21,706 bases of DNA from Auxenochlorella pyrenoidosa. Lineage: Eukaryota; Chlorophyta; Trebouxiophyceae; Chlorellales; Chlorellaceae. A program made the position numbers and the translations under genes. A model generated the notes under the pieces. That model was not told the DNA's origin, did no database searches, and worked only from the letters and a program-made list of their open reading frames with translations. The stretch is taken from contig KQ482018.1 of assembly GCA_001430745.1 (NCBI GenBank), forward strand, positions 434,185 to 455,890. The letters are read 5' to 3'. The stretch's first letter is position 1. Each line of letters opens with the position of its first letter. Of the stretch, positions 10,074 through 19,291 are shown in pieces.

Positions 10074-12984
10074 ATGGACGCCAAGCTGCAGGCGCAGGTG
10101 CGCAAGGCCCTCTGCATTGTGTCGACTGTGGGGCTTGAAACCCGCGGTCGTCCTCGCAAGAAGGTTCAGAAAGGCTGGATGCCTCTCGAGACAGAAGGCG
10201 CTTGCAGCAGCTTTCGACAGCCAGCTGCCGCTGCTGCCGCCACCTGCTGCCGTCGCCACTGGTGGTGTAGCCACCTGAATGGCATCGACGATGTGTCCCA
10301 AACACGGTCTGCTGTGCAGGTCCGCAGCCTGACGCGGGAGGTGGGCGCGCTGCGCGAGGCGGTGCGGCAGGAGGAGAGCAAGCGCGAGCGCCTCGCTGCC
10401 CATGCCAAGGCCTGCGACGAGGCCCGCGCCGCCGCCGAGGCCAAAGTCAAGTCGCTCACTTACGTCAACACGTGAGCGCCTGCCCTGAGTGCCCTGACAC
10501 TGCGCGTCCCTTGCGCCTGGACCTCCCCGTGCACAAAGCCTATGGCAGGGTGGCGGGTCCTGCTGCACGCCCCGTGCCCGCCCCTCTCCAGCGCACCCCC
10601 ACACCTCCCGTAGTTGGACCGTGACTTAATGGCCCGCACCGCCGCCTGCCTGTGCAGCAAGCTGGAGCAGGAGGCCCGCAGCGCAAGGGAGCGCGGCGAC
10701 GCTGCCTCCGCCAAGAGCCGCGCGGCGCTGCAAGACCTGCGCGCGCGGCTGAACGATGTGGAGCGCGGCGTGCACCAGCGCAGCGTGCAGGCCATGCGCC
10801 ACGTGCAGCGCCTCCAAGCGGCAGTCCAGGAGCTGCAGGCGGCGTCGATGCCGCTCGCCATGGCAGCGGCAGCAGCAGCAGCAGGGCCAGCAGGGCCGGC
10901 GCACCCGCCGGCGCTCAAATCGCCTCGGCTGGGGCCGGGCAGCAGGCCCACAGCGGCGGCGATGCACCGCGGAGCCACAAAGCCGGAGCAGCTGCACCGT
11001 GGCTTTGCCACTGTGTTTGCGGGCCTCACGCAACTGGCGTCGCTGTTTTCGGGCGGCAGCAGCGAGGCGGATGGCACTGCTTCCCCGCTGCTGCTGACTG
11101 CACCCGACGGCACCACACGCACTGTCCACTGGCAGGACCAGAACAGCCCTGCCAACTCAGCCGGCGGCGCCAGCGCCAACAGCCAGGCTGGAGCCGCGGC
11201 GGCAGCAGCAGGCAATGCAGATAGGCAGCGGCTGGTGGCAGAGGTGGTCCGCCTGCGGGGCGCCCTGGCAGAGGCGCGACAGCAGGCGGCGGCGGCAGCA
11301 AGCGGCGCAAGCAGCCAGGGGGCTGGTGGAGGTGGACGTGTGGAGGAAGCCATGCGGCAGCTGGACGCTGTTGTGCCGCAGTACCGAGCGGCAGCGCAGG
11401 CCCTGCAGGGGCAGGTGGCGGCGCTGCGGCAGCAGCTGGCGGCGGCGGCGCACGAGCGGGAGGCTCTGCGAGCAGAGGTGCGGCTGCGCCAGGGCGTGCC
11501 AGGGGCTCCTGTTCTGTTGTGACATCCGATCCCTTCCATTGCACAAGCGTATGGCACGCACAGTTGCAGTGTTTGCTGTCCCACTGGCCTACCAAAGCCC
11601 AACTTTGCTGGCCTCCTGCCGCAGGTGAGCAAGTGGAGGGCGGCGGCGCAGCGCCACGAGGCAGCGCTGGCAGAGGCGATGGCAAAGCTGCACACCCAGG
11701 AGGCGCGGTCCCTAGCTGCGAGTACTCAGGCCGAGGTGGGCCGCCCGCTGCCTGGCCTGGCCAACTGTTGTGCACCACCCGCCTGCGCCTGTGGTGGTGC
11801 GCCGTGTTTCGTCGCTTCCTGCAGAAAGAGCAGCCGCAGCCTGCGTGGGATGCTACGCTGACCCGCTGCGTGCTGCACCTGCCTTGCAGAGTCGGGCGCA
11901 GGGGGAAGTGGGCACACTGCGCCAGCGCTGCGCCTCGCTGGCGGGGCAGCTGCAGGAGGCGCAGCGCAGCGCGGCCCAGCTGCAGGTGTGCTCCGGCTGC
12001 CTGGGTTTGTGCGCCTTTTAGATAACACCAAACCCCCCTCGAGTGCCCCGAGCCGCCCACTACCTCCATCATCCTGTCTGCTACCCGCATCGACATGCTT
12101 GCAGCCGGGGATGTGCTAGCTATGTTGTGGCGGTGTGATGTGCCCCTTGCCTCCGCCGCCGCTCTGAACCCTGCCGCTCGCCTGCCCTCCTGCAGGGCTC
12201 GCTCGCCGCCAAGGAGCGCCTGGCGGCCTCACAGCAGCAGACCATCCGCCAGCTGGAGGCAACCATCCAGGAGCAGCAGGCTGACATCCGGGCAGCGCTG
12301 GCGCTGGTCAGCAGCCGCCCAGCGGGCGCATCAGGCGCAGCGGGGGATCACGACGCGCCGGGCGCGGGGCTGCCAGGTGCCGGCTACGCAGAAGCCTGGG
12401 AGTGTGGGCTCGGCGGCAGCGAGTTTGGCGCGGCAGAGGCCGGAGTGCCGCTCAGCGGGGCAGGCTGGGAGGCTACTCTGGCGGCAGCAGAAGATGCAGC
12501 GGCGGGAGCGGCAGCAGCCAGCGGGTTCGACTGGCGTTCGCCGACAGAGCCGCTGAGTGCATGGGATGGTGGCACAGCTGCTGGCGAGCTGGCAGGCGGA
12601 GCTGGCGCCGACGCGAGCCAGCTCGAGGCGCTGCTAGGGGCAGCTACAGCGGCCGCTGATGCAGCGGCTGCCTGGGCGGGCGGTTTTGGCGACGAAGCAG
12701 GTGCGGCAGCTGGCTGGCATGGCGGAGACTTGGACTGCTTGGCAGACGGCTGGACAATCCCTACTGCTCCCGCCTCGCCCGCCAAGTCGCCAGCAGCGGC
12801 AGCCGCGGCAGCAGCGGGCTCGGTGCCAGGGCAGCAGCACCGCGGCAACAGCAGCGGCAGCAGCCAGGCAGCAGTGTCGCTGCAGGGCAGCCCTGCAACT
12901 GGAGGGCAGCTGGCCGCGGTGGAGGCCGACATTGCGGGGCTGGAGCAGGCGCTTCGATCTGCCCTGACCGACCTGTCCATCTAG
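10074..12984 (+). CDS. Coiled-coil protein of unknown function, 663 aa
   Basis: Six exons join in phase: 10074-10097, 10320-10471, 10658-11477, 11625-11735, 11890-11985, 12196-12984. Residues 1 to about 115 are charged coiled coil (VRSLTREVGALREAVRQEES and following). An Ala/Pro-rich linker follows, then a hydrophobic block HRGFATVFAGLTQLASLFSG near residue 165. Further coiled coils run from about 240 to 450 and end in ASQQQTIRQLEATIQEQQAD. The last 200 residues are Ala/Gly-rich and acidic with repeated aromatic spots (AWECGLGG, SGFDWRSP, LSAWDGG), finishing in a predicted helix before LTDLSI. I do not recognise the family, and no catalytic motif is visible. The architecture suggests a cytoskeletal, centrosomal or tethering scaffold, which is inference only. 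The start is the first in-phase ATG before a 24-nt first exon. Exon joins are supported by phase and continuous heptads. Confidence 0.75.
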
Positions 12985-13003
12985 GACAAATCCAAGACCT
13001 GTC

Positions 13004-13008
13004 TGTAA
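13004..13008 (+). terminator. Possible TGTAA polyadenylation signal
   Basis: TGTAA lies 20 nt after the TAG stop of the 663-aa coiled-coil gene. TGTAA is the usual green-algal near-upstream element, normally 10-20 nt before cleavage. The spacing would give a short 3' UTR. Confidence 0.4.
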
Positions 13009-13400
13009 CCAATGCAGTGCAGTGAGTGTGTCGGGTGACGCGCATTGATACGTCCAATTTACTGGCAGCTGGGGCTGGACAGCAGGGCACAACGACGAGA
13101 AAATGCTCGGCATAACAACGGAACACATGCCACAGATAGAAACGCTCAGACTCAGCACGCATGCGACAGCACACAATGCAGCACCCCTTGGCAGGCTTGG
13201 ATAGCCAGGCTTGGCGAGGAAAACTGGCGTGGCCACGGCCACAAAATTTGAGGGCAGGGCGAGAGGGCAGAAGGAATGCGGAGCGAGGGATTGACAGGTG
13301 AAACTGCGGGCTGGAGTATCAGACTTGCAGGATGCTGCCGTTCTCGCAGGCGCAAAGAGGCGAAAGAGGGGAGGTCATTGCAGCAAAGAGTTGGGCGCAC

Positions 13401-13487
13401 TAGAGGGTTGCGTTTTGCATTAGAGGGTTGCGTTTCCAAGTAGGCTTGTGTTTTCCCGTGGGACAGGCTTGTGTTTTGCTGTGGGAC
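13401..13487. repeat. Two adjacent tandem duplications (20 bp and 23 bp)
   Basis: TAGAGGGTTGCGTTT begins at 13401 and again at 13421, a 20-bp period. AGGCTTGTGTTTT begins at 13442 and again at 13465, a 23-bp period, with the two 23-mers differing only at CCC/GCT. A 5' stub of the second unit follows at 13488. Confidence 0.85.
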
Positions 13488-13694
13488 AGGCTGCGGTCGC
13501 GGCAGCACCGCCAGCTTGTTTTGAGGGCTTTGGGGATGGAAGCCCCCAGCCAGACAAGCCAGCCCGGCGCAGGCTTTGGGTGCCACGCAGACAAGCTTCG
13601 GCTGCCCGATCATGTCAAACGGTTCCGGCCCAGGCAAACTTCGGGGCTGCATCAGCTTGAGGGCCGCAACAGAGGCTTCTCCACCCAGCTGAGC

Positions 13695-14756
13695 TCAGAA
13701 GAGGGGGAACTCCAGGTGGGTGGGGCCGTAGCTCTGGTAGCGGTTGATTGAGGTGGTGCGCATGGCTGCAGCGCAGGGCAGGGAGTGGGCAGCAGGGGAG
13801 GGGGCATCGTAAATCAGTTGGAAACACATTCATGCACCTGCAAGCTGGGCTGGCTGCCGGAGCAGCTGCGCCTGCCTTGTGCGCACTGCGGCAGCACACC
13901 AGGGTGCCCTGCAGCGGTGCTGCCACACTGTGGCAGGGTGCGGATCCCCCTCGCGCACAGTGGCGGCAGGGCAGAGTCGGTATGCAGGATTGCATGGGGC
14001 TGTGGGGATTGCTGTCAGAGTGGCTGCTTTTGAGGCATCACCCGCACCTGAGAACTGGTCCTGCATCAGGTGCAAGTCCGCCTCTCGGATGCTGCCCTGC
14101 GCCTGCAGCAGAGCAGACCAGCAGGGAAGAGGAAGCATTACGTGAGCCCGAGAGTTCCTGGCACAGCAGGCAGGTATGTTGCAAACAGCACAAACTGTTG
14201 GCCGGCCTGCAAACCTGATGGCAGGCAGCAGCCAGCTGGCAAGCCGGTTGGCAAGTAGCGATCCGAAGATGGGAGCCCCCCAGACCCCTGCCCCCTTGTC
14301 GTCGCACCCCCAGCTCACATTGATCGGGTCCCACTCGGCGTCCACATGGTGTGGCTTCAGATGCGCGCCGCTGGCGCGGCGCAGCACGCTGCCGCCGCCT
14401 GCAGACCCGCTCAGCGGCGGGCGGCGTGACGCTGACGCAGCGGGTGCGGCAGCGGAGGCGTCGGGCGCCGCTGCGTCAGCGCCGTCCTTCTTGGGGCGCT
14501 TCGCCTTGTCGTGCTGCTGCCTCTGGGCGGGCTGGTAGGGCGAGAGCATGGCGGCCTCCTCAGAGGCAAAGGCGCTGGTACCTGCGTCAAACGAGGCACC
14601 CATGGTGGGGCTGCAGGGTTCGGAGATGCTGCCAGAGCTCGTCAGTGCCGCAGCCAGGGCCTCCTCAGCCCCAGGCAGTTCCTCGGGGCTGCCCAGCGAG
14701 AGCGCGGGTGCGGAGAGAGACCCACTGAGGTGCGGGTTGCTGAAGAGTGAGAACAT
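13695..14756 (-). CDS. Orphan protein, 187 aa, Ser/Ala-rich with compact C-terminal motif
   Basis: Three exons join in phase: 14756-14319 (donor GTGAGC), 14102-14048 (donor GTGCGG), 13765-13695. The first about 125 residues are Ser/Ala/Pro-rich and probably disordered, with a basic patch AKRPKKDG that could be a nuclear signal. The last about 60 residues look folded or conserved: HLKPHHVDAEWDPIN, then GSIREADLHLMQDQFS, then MRTTSINRYQSYGPTHLEFP and LF at the end. Two phase-1/phase-2 junctions closing exactly on this block support the model. I do not recognise the family. The reading frame stays open upstream to about 14810, so a start before 14756 is possible if an upstream exon exists. The function is unknown; a nuclear role is inference from the basic patch. 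Confidence 0.65.
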
Positions 14757-15536
14757 TCCGTTGTGCAGAATGTCGGAGGAGGAGAACTGGCTGCTTGGGG
14801 TCCTTGATGCTTACCCCTGACAAATGCCTGTTATGCAGCGTTCTCAGCGCCCGCCAGCTGCCCACCCTTTTTGGCAACTGTCAAGCCCTTCAGCCTTCAG
14901 ATTTCAGGCAGCTGGTAGCATCCAAAAACCGCAATGGGCTGTAGTTCGTGATGAGCCGCTGTGCGGGAACTGCTGGCACCAGCTGTTGGGGTGCCCGCTG
15001 CACTTCCGCCTCGGCACCCTTGTTGGCACACAAAAGCTGCAAAGCCAGCAAGGCTCATACTAGCTCGGCCTTGCACGTGTGTGGGAGGAAAACCGTAGTT
15101 CTATGCGGCAGTGGATGTATGCGGCAAGACAACACATGGACTGGACGACAGAAGGTTTGAAACATGGGCAGGATTCGCTGGCCGTGGCAGGATTCGGTCC
15201 AGAGTGCGTCCGCTACCGCACCGCCGCAGCCGTTCCAATCTGCTGTGCGATCTCCGGATGCTCCTCAAGATACCTGCATGAGGTGTGTGCACCGGAGGGG
15301 GCTGGATGCAGAGCCTGTCGTGCACTTCATCATGCAGGGACTGGGCTGGGGGAGGGGCTAGCTCCCAGCAGGCGGGTGCGTGCACGAGCAAGTGTTCGAG
15401 AGCGACAGCGGGCGGCCAAGCCTTGCCAGCCAGAGGTTGCGATTGCGGGGCACCGCGGTCTCGAGCCTTTTGCCTCATGCCCCTGGCCGCGGCCCCTCAC
15501 CGCGCCACCGCCCCCGCATCGTTCTCCACCGCCCCC
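14757..15536. other. Intergenic between two minus-strand genes
   Basis: The 780 nt cover the 3' side of the SANT/Myb-like gene and the promoter of the 187-aa gene. No exon is supported. A donor-like GTAAGC lies on the minus strand just upstream of the 187-aa gene's ATG (complement of 14808-14813), so an untranslated 5' exon is possible. The second copy of the 40-bp duplication lies at 15491-15530. Confidence 0.4.
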
Positions 15537-15570
15537 TCACCGCGCCACTGCCCCCTCGTCATTCTCCACC
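15491..15570. repeat. 40-bp tandem duplication across the SANT gene's end
   Basis: Units 15491-15530 and 15531-15570 differ at 5 of 40 positions. On the minus strand the right unit encodes the last ten residues and stop of the SANT/Myb-like gene (VENDEGAVAR and stop). The left unit reads VENDAGAVAR and stop in the corresponding frame. Within the codons three of the four differences are third-position silent changes. Confidence 0.9.
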
Positions 15571-16882
15571 AGCACACCGTTCTTCAGGCAGCGCGTGGCC
15601 TCTGCGATGCGCAGGTGCAGCGCCCGCTGGGCATCCACCGCCGCACGGTCGCCTGCAGACACGATGCGGCGGGGGGGACGGAGCGACTGGCAAGCAGCAG
15701 CCACCGCGGGTGTACACAAGCATGCGCAGCGCAGCGCGGCGTGCGCGGACAGGGCGCATAGCAGCGGCAACCGGCCGCCGCTTGCAGCCTGGCCTGCCTG
15801 CCCCGGAGGGTTCCAAAGGCAGGCAGCAGCCCCCCCCCTCCCCCCCGCCCCCCCCCCCACCACACACACCAGGCGGGGGTACCCAACACCGGGCGGCCTC
15901 ACCCTTCCACCCCACGTGGCGCGCCAGCGACTGCGCGCCCAGCAGCCGCCCCGCGTGCACGCGCACGTCCGTGTCCTTGTATCGCCCCAGCTCCGCCGGG
16001 AAGGCCTGGATAATCTCTCGCCACTTGCCCACGCCAAAGCGCTCCAGGCCCTGCAGAGCCGGGAGGGCAGCCGCGCGAGTGGCTGCCCCCGCGTGCCTCC
16101 CAATGCATGCCTGCCGCCGCGCAGGCCCAGCACCCACGGCCCGCTGTGTGCAGCGGGCGCAGCGGAGAGTCGGGGTCCCTACCTTGCTGCCGGTCCAGGT
16201 GCCCGATTCAAGGCGATGATGCAAGCAGAGGATCAGAAGACGTCCCAGCGGGGGCTGGCCAAAAGCAACGCGAGGTTGCAAAGCATGGCGCAGCAGGTGT
16301 GGCGCAGCACCCACCTTGTACAGCGCCTCGCGCTGCGCGGGGCCCCACTTTTCCTCCTCCTTGAGCCGGATGATGATGTTCCGCGGCTTGAAAAAGTCCT
16401 GCAGGGTGCCCAGCAAGCAGTTGGAGAGCGTCAGGCACAGCATGATGGTTGGCGGGAGCCCGCCAAGCTTGCAGGGATCGACCAAGTTGTTGCATCAGTG
16501 GGCATGAGAAGAGGAGGCACGGGTTTCACCGGGCCAGCCACCCAACCAGGCGCCTCGACCAACCTGGTCAATCTCGCCGTTGGGCAGGCACATGCCCTCA
16601 GGGCTGAAGGCGGCGCGCATCTGGCGCACCCAGGCGAGGCGCTCTGCCAACTGCCGCGCCTCCTCTGACTCCTGTAGAGAAGAAATCGCAGGGTCGAGCC
16701 AGCTAAGGAAGCGTGGGGGGCGAGTTTGCCACCAAAGGGTGTTGGGACGTTGGCGGCGGCGGCGGTAGCTGCGGTCACTGCAGCAGTGGGCAGCGCGACA
16801 TCCTCGATCACATCCTCACCTCCTGCAGCACCTGTGCCGGCGGCGCCGCGTTCTGCTGGGGGCGCTCTGCCTCCACTTCCAT
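15537..16882 (-). CDS. SANT/Myb-like protein, 172 aa
   Basis: Five exons join in phase: 16882-16820, 16671-16564, 16398-16315, 16050-15903, 15652-15537. The start MEVEAERPQQNAAPPAQVLQ is followed by a Glu-rich helix. A single SANT/Myb-like repeat spans about residues 70-125: EEEKWGPAQREALYKGLERF then GVGKWREIIQAFP, with Trp75 and Trp95 about 20 residues apart as in Myb repeats, and RVHAGRLLGAQSLARHVGWK in place of the third helix and its Trp. SANT domains usually bind histone tails or DNA, so a nuclear regulatory role is likely but inferred. The exact subfamily is not recognised. The gene is divergent from the TAD3-like gene with 244 nt between starts. The TGA stop overlaps a donor-like GTGAGG, so an alternative spliced 3' end cannot be excluded. 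The 250-nt last intron contains long C runs. Confidence 0.75.
15830..15872. repeat. C-run and CA-rich low-complexity tract
   Basis: Runs of 6 to 10 C separated by single bases are followed by a short ACACACAC tract. The tract lies in the last intron of the SANT/Myb-like gene. On the transcribed strand of that gene's mRNA it reads as GTGTGTGTGG then G runs. Confidence 0.8.
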
Positions 16883-17126
16883 CGCGCTTGTCTTGCAGCA
16901 AGCTCTACCGAGGCCAAAAGTGCTAGATCAAGGTGTTTGCAGTGAGTGGAGCGACTTAGGGATTGGTTGACCTCGAATGAGGGACCCCAGTTCAAGCAAG
17001 CTGTGCCTCCCTCTTGGAGCATCGCCAAGCGCCCCACACAGCCTTTGTTTCTTCTGTTCACGCATGCAATTATCACTAAACTGTTCTTTATCTTAAAACT
17101 TCAACAGCCTTGCCAGTGGCCTCTGC
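16883..17126. promoter_or_regulatory. Head-to-head promoter region, SANT-like / TAD3-like
   Basis: The 244 nt separate two divergent starts. The part nearest the plus gene (about 17045-17105) is markedly AT-rich for this window, with TTATCACTAAACTGTTCTTT and TTAAAACTTC, and is a candidate core promoter or 5' UTR. No canonical TATA box is certain. Confidence 0.45.
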
Positions 17127-18790
17127 ATGGCGAACATTGCGGACGAAGCGCCGCCCCGCTTCGGCAAGCCCATTGCTGTGCCTGCAAACAAACCTCCGGT
17201 GTTGGAGCTGCTGCCCATGCACGCCGTGGCTGCGCCCGCCAAGCTGGGCGGCCAGCTAGTGCAGGCGCTCGGCAAGGCGGCGCCGCTCGGCCCACGGCTG
17301 CAGCACGTCAAGCGAGTGCGAAAGATAGAACAGCAGGGCAGCCCACCCCAACTACAGATACTGCTTTGTCCGTCGGACTGGCAAGACGAGCTGCAGGAGA
17401 GCGGCAGCGGGGCACGGGAGGCGCAGCTTGCAGCAACAGGGCCGGCAGCGTCGTCGTCCGAGGTGCCGGCAGCAGCGGATGGAGATGCGCAGGCGGCGCG
17501 GCCCCTGCTTCCAACGGCTGTGGAGGCGCTCGTGCAGCAGCACAGCCTGGAGCCCTTCACTGTGCAGGTGCGGTGGGTTGCCTGGTCTGCAGCCCTGGAC
17601 TCTGCATGCTGCTTTGCGGGGGCAGTGGCAGGGGTGTGCCGGGCTGCAGCGCCAGGCCGCCACCCGACTGCCTGCCATGCTCGCTGGCACATGCGAGGCA
17701 TGGCCGCAAAACACCGCCCTGCAGCGCCCGGTAAAGAGCCGAATTTGCTGCCCAGCCGTGGTTTTGCTGGCATCCCATGCTGGCCCCATCCTCATCACCC
17801 TCTCGCGCTCCATGCCTGCAGGTCCCGCTGCATGCGCCGCAGACGCGTGAGCAGCTGGCAGAGTGGTCGACCCACTGGCCGCTCTATTGGCGCCCACCAG
17901 ACGCCGCCACCGCTCCCCACCTCCGGGAGATGCCTGCTGAGGAGGCGGAGTCCATGCGGCGGCACATGGCGGCGGCGTGGCGGCTGGCGCAGCGGGCGGG
18001 CGCGGCGGGCGGTGTCGCCAACGCCTGCATCCTCGTGGACCCCGGGAGGGATGCAGTGGTGGCGGCAGCGGCAGACGCCAGCCACACGCACCCGCTCCAG
18101 CACGCAGCCATGGCAGCGGTGGCGGCGGCTGCCGAGTGGCAGCGGCGCATGTGGCCGGAGGAGGCGGCACACCAGCAGCAGCAGCAGCAGCAGCCCGGGC
18201 AGCTGTCTGATGGCTGCCGTGCCCGTGGCCAGGGTGCAATGCAGGAGCCGCAGCCAGCAGCACTGCCATCAGCAGCAGATGGTGCAGGCAGCGACGGCGC
18301 GCACGCCGGCAGTGATGGAGAGGGCTCGGATGGCAAGCGCCGGCGGCTGGAGGCCAGCCACGACGTGCGTGATGCCGCTCAGGAGGGCGGCGCCCCAGCA
18401 GGCAGACACGGCCTGGCGCACCCGCACCCCCGCAAACACCACGCGGCAGAGCAGCAGCCAGCGGGAGCAGAGGTTGGGGCCGTGCCGGCAGCCGCTGGGG
18501 CGGCAGCGGGCGCAGCCGACGCGCCGGCAGGGGCCTCGGGAGCAGAGCAGGGGGCGGAGCGGGCCGCCAACCTGGGGCCCCGCCCCTACCTCTGCACCGG
18601 CTACGATGCCTACCTGCTGCACGAGCCCTGCGCCATGTGCGCCATGGCGCTGGTGCACTCGCGGCTGCGGCGGGTGGTGTTCTGCGCGCCCAGCGCGCTC
18701 TGGGGCGCACTGGGCGGCGCGTTCGCGCTGCACGCGCAGCGCAGCCTCAACCACCACTACCAAGTGTTCTGCCTGCCGCTGGAGGGGTGA
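17127..18790 (+). CDS. TAD3: tRNA adenosine-34 deaminase subunit, TAD3/ADAT3-type
   Basis: Two exons, 17127-17567 and 17822-18790, join in phase 0 across a GTGCGG...CTGCAG intron, giving 469 aa. With TAD2/ADAT2 this protein forms the enzyme that converts A34 to inosine in tRNA anticodons. The deaminase domain starts near residue 148 (WPLYWRPPD is typical of the family). The first zinc-ligand site reads H241-A-A, so the catalytic Glu is absent, as expected for the structural TAD3 subunit. The second site is H-E-P-C417-A-M-C420-A-M-A-L-V-H-S-R, preceded by [10 protein letters not shown]. The end [14 protein letters not shown] matches the family's C-terminal block. About 170 residues lie between the zinc sites, with a run of eight Gln at about 18172-18195 and Ala/Gly/His-rich filler. 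The N-terminal 147 residues include the TAD3-type variable domain ([15 protein letters not shown]). Retaining the 254-nt intron would shift the frame. Confidence 0.88.
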
Positions 18791-19291
18791 TGGGAGCGCT
18801 GCTGGAGGGGTGACCTTCAAGTCACTGCCACATGCAACGCATGCGGGCAAGGAAAGAATCTGCAGTGGCCATGCCCTGCCTCGGCATCGCTGTGCTGCCC
18901 GCCTGCACCCATAGTTCATTCCCTAAACCCTTGTTGTCGGCGCTGACAGGCGATTCCAATTGTACTCTCCAATTAAAGAGCAGAGCGCCTGTGCACAGGG
19001 CGGGCAAGAGGATCGGTGCAGTGCAGTGCAGTTGGGTGAGGCAGTGCAAAAGGGGGCAGGAGGGGGCAGGGGCACAGGGGCTGAGTGCCAGGGAGAGCCG
19101 ACGCACACGGGGAAAAACTGGGGGCATGACGGGGGCACACACGGACCAGGTGGCAGGGGACAGGGGCTTGGGGCGGGTGGCACGCACGGCGCGACAACAC
19201 AGGGCACAACAGAGCGCTGCCTCGGCCTCTCGACGCACTGCAGGCGGCTGCAGGCTGCGCGCAGCGAGCGGCGGCTGGCGAGCGCGGACCC
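18791..19291. other. Intergenic between convergent genes
   Basis: The 501 nt between the TAD3-like stop and the KAS III stop carry both 3' UTRs. I see no further gene and no TGTAA on either strand. An AT-richer patch with CCAATTGTAC and CCAATTAAAG at about 18956-18977 is the most likely mRNA-end region. Confidence 0.4.

Larger units (their letters stand above)
12985..13694. other. Intergenic between convergent genes
   Basis: The 710 nt between the coiled-coil gene (+) and the 187-aa gene (-) contain the 3' regions of both. Apart from the short tandem duplications at 13401-13487 and the TGTAA at 13004 I see no gene. Reading frames here lack heptads, motifs and splice support. Confidence 0.5.

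Noticed and set aside
15079..16668. Open plus-strand frame of 529 codons
   Set aside because: It lies antisense to the five-exon SANT/Myb-like gene, crosses its introns, and translates to Pro/Arg/Ala-rich sequence typical of GC-rich shadow frames.
17352..18710. Long minus-strand frame of 452 codons opposite TAD3
   Set aside because: It is antisense to exons with clear deaminase motifs, and its translation is Pro/Arg/Ala-rich with no domain.
17127..18914. Single 595-codon frame from the TAD3 start
   Set aside because: It reads through the intron at 17568-17821 and enters exon 2 in the wrong frame, losing the PCxxC site. The spliced model restores the family motifs.
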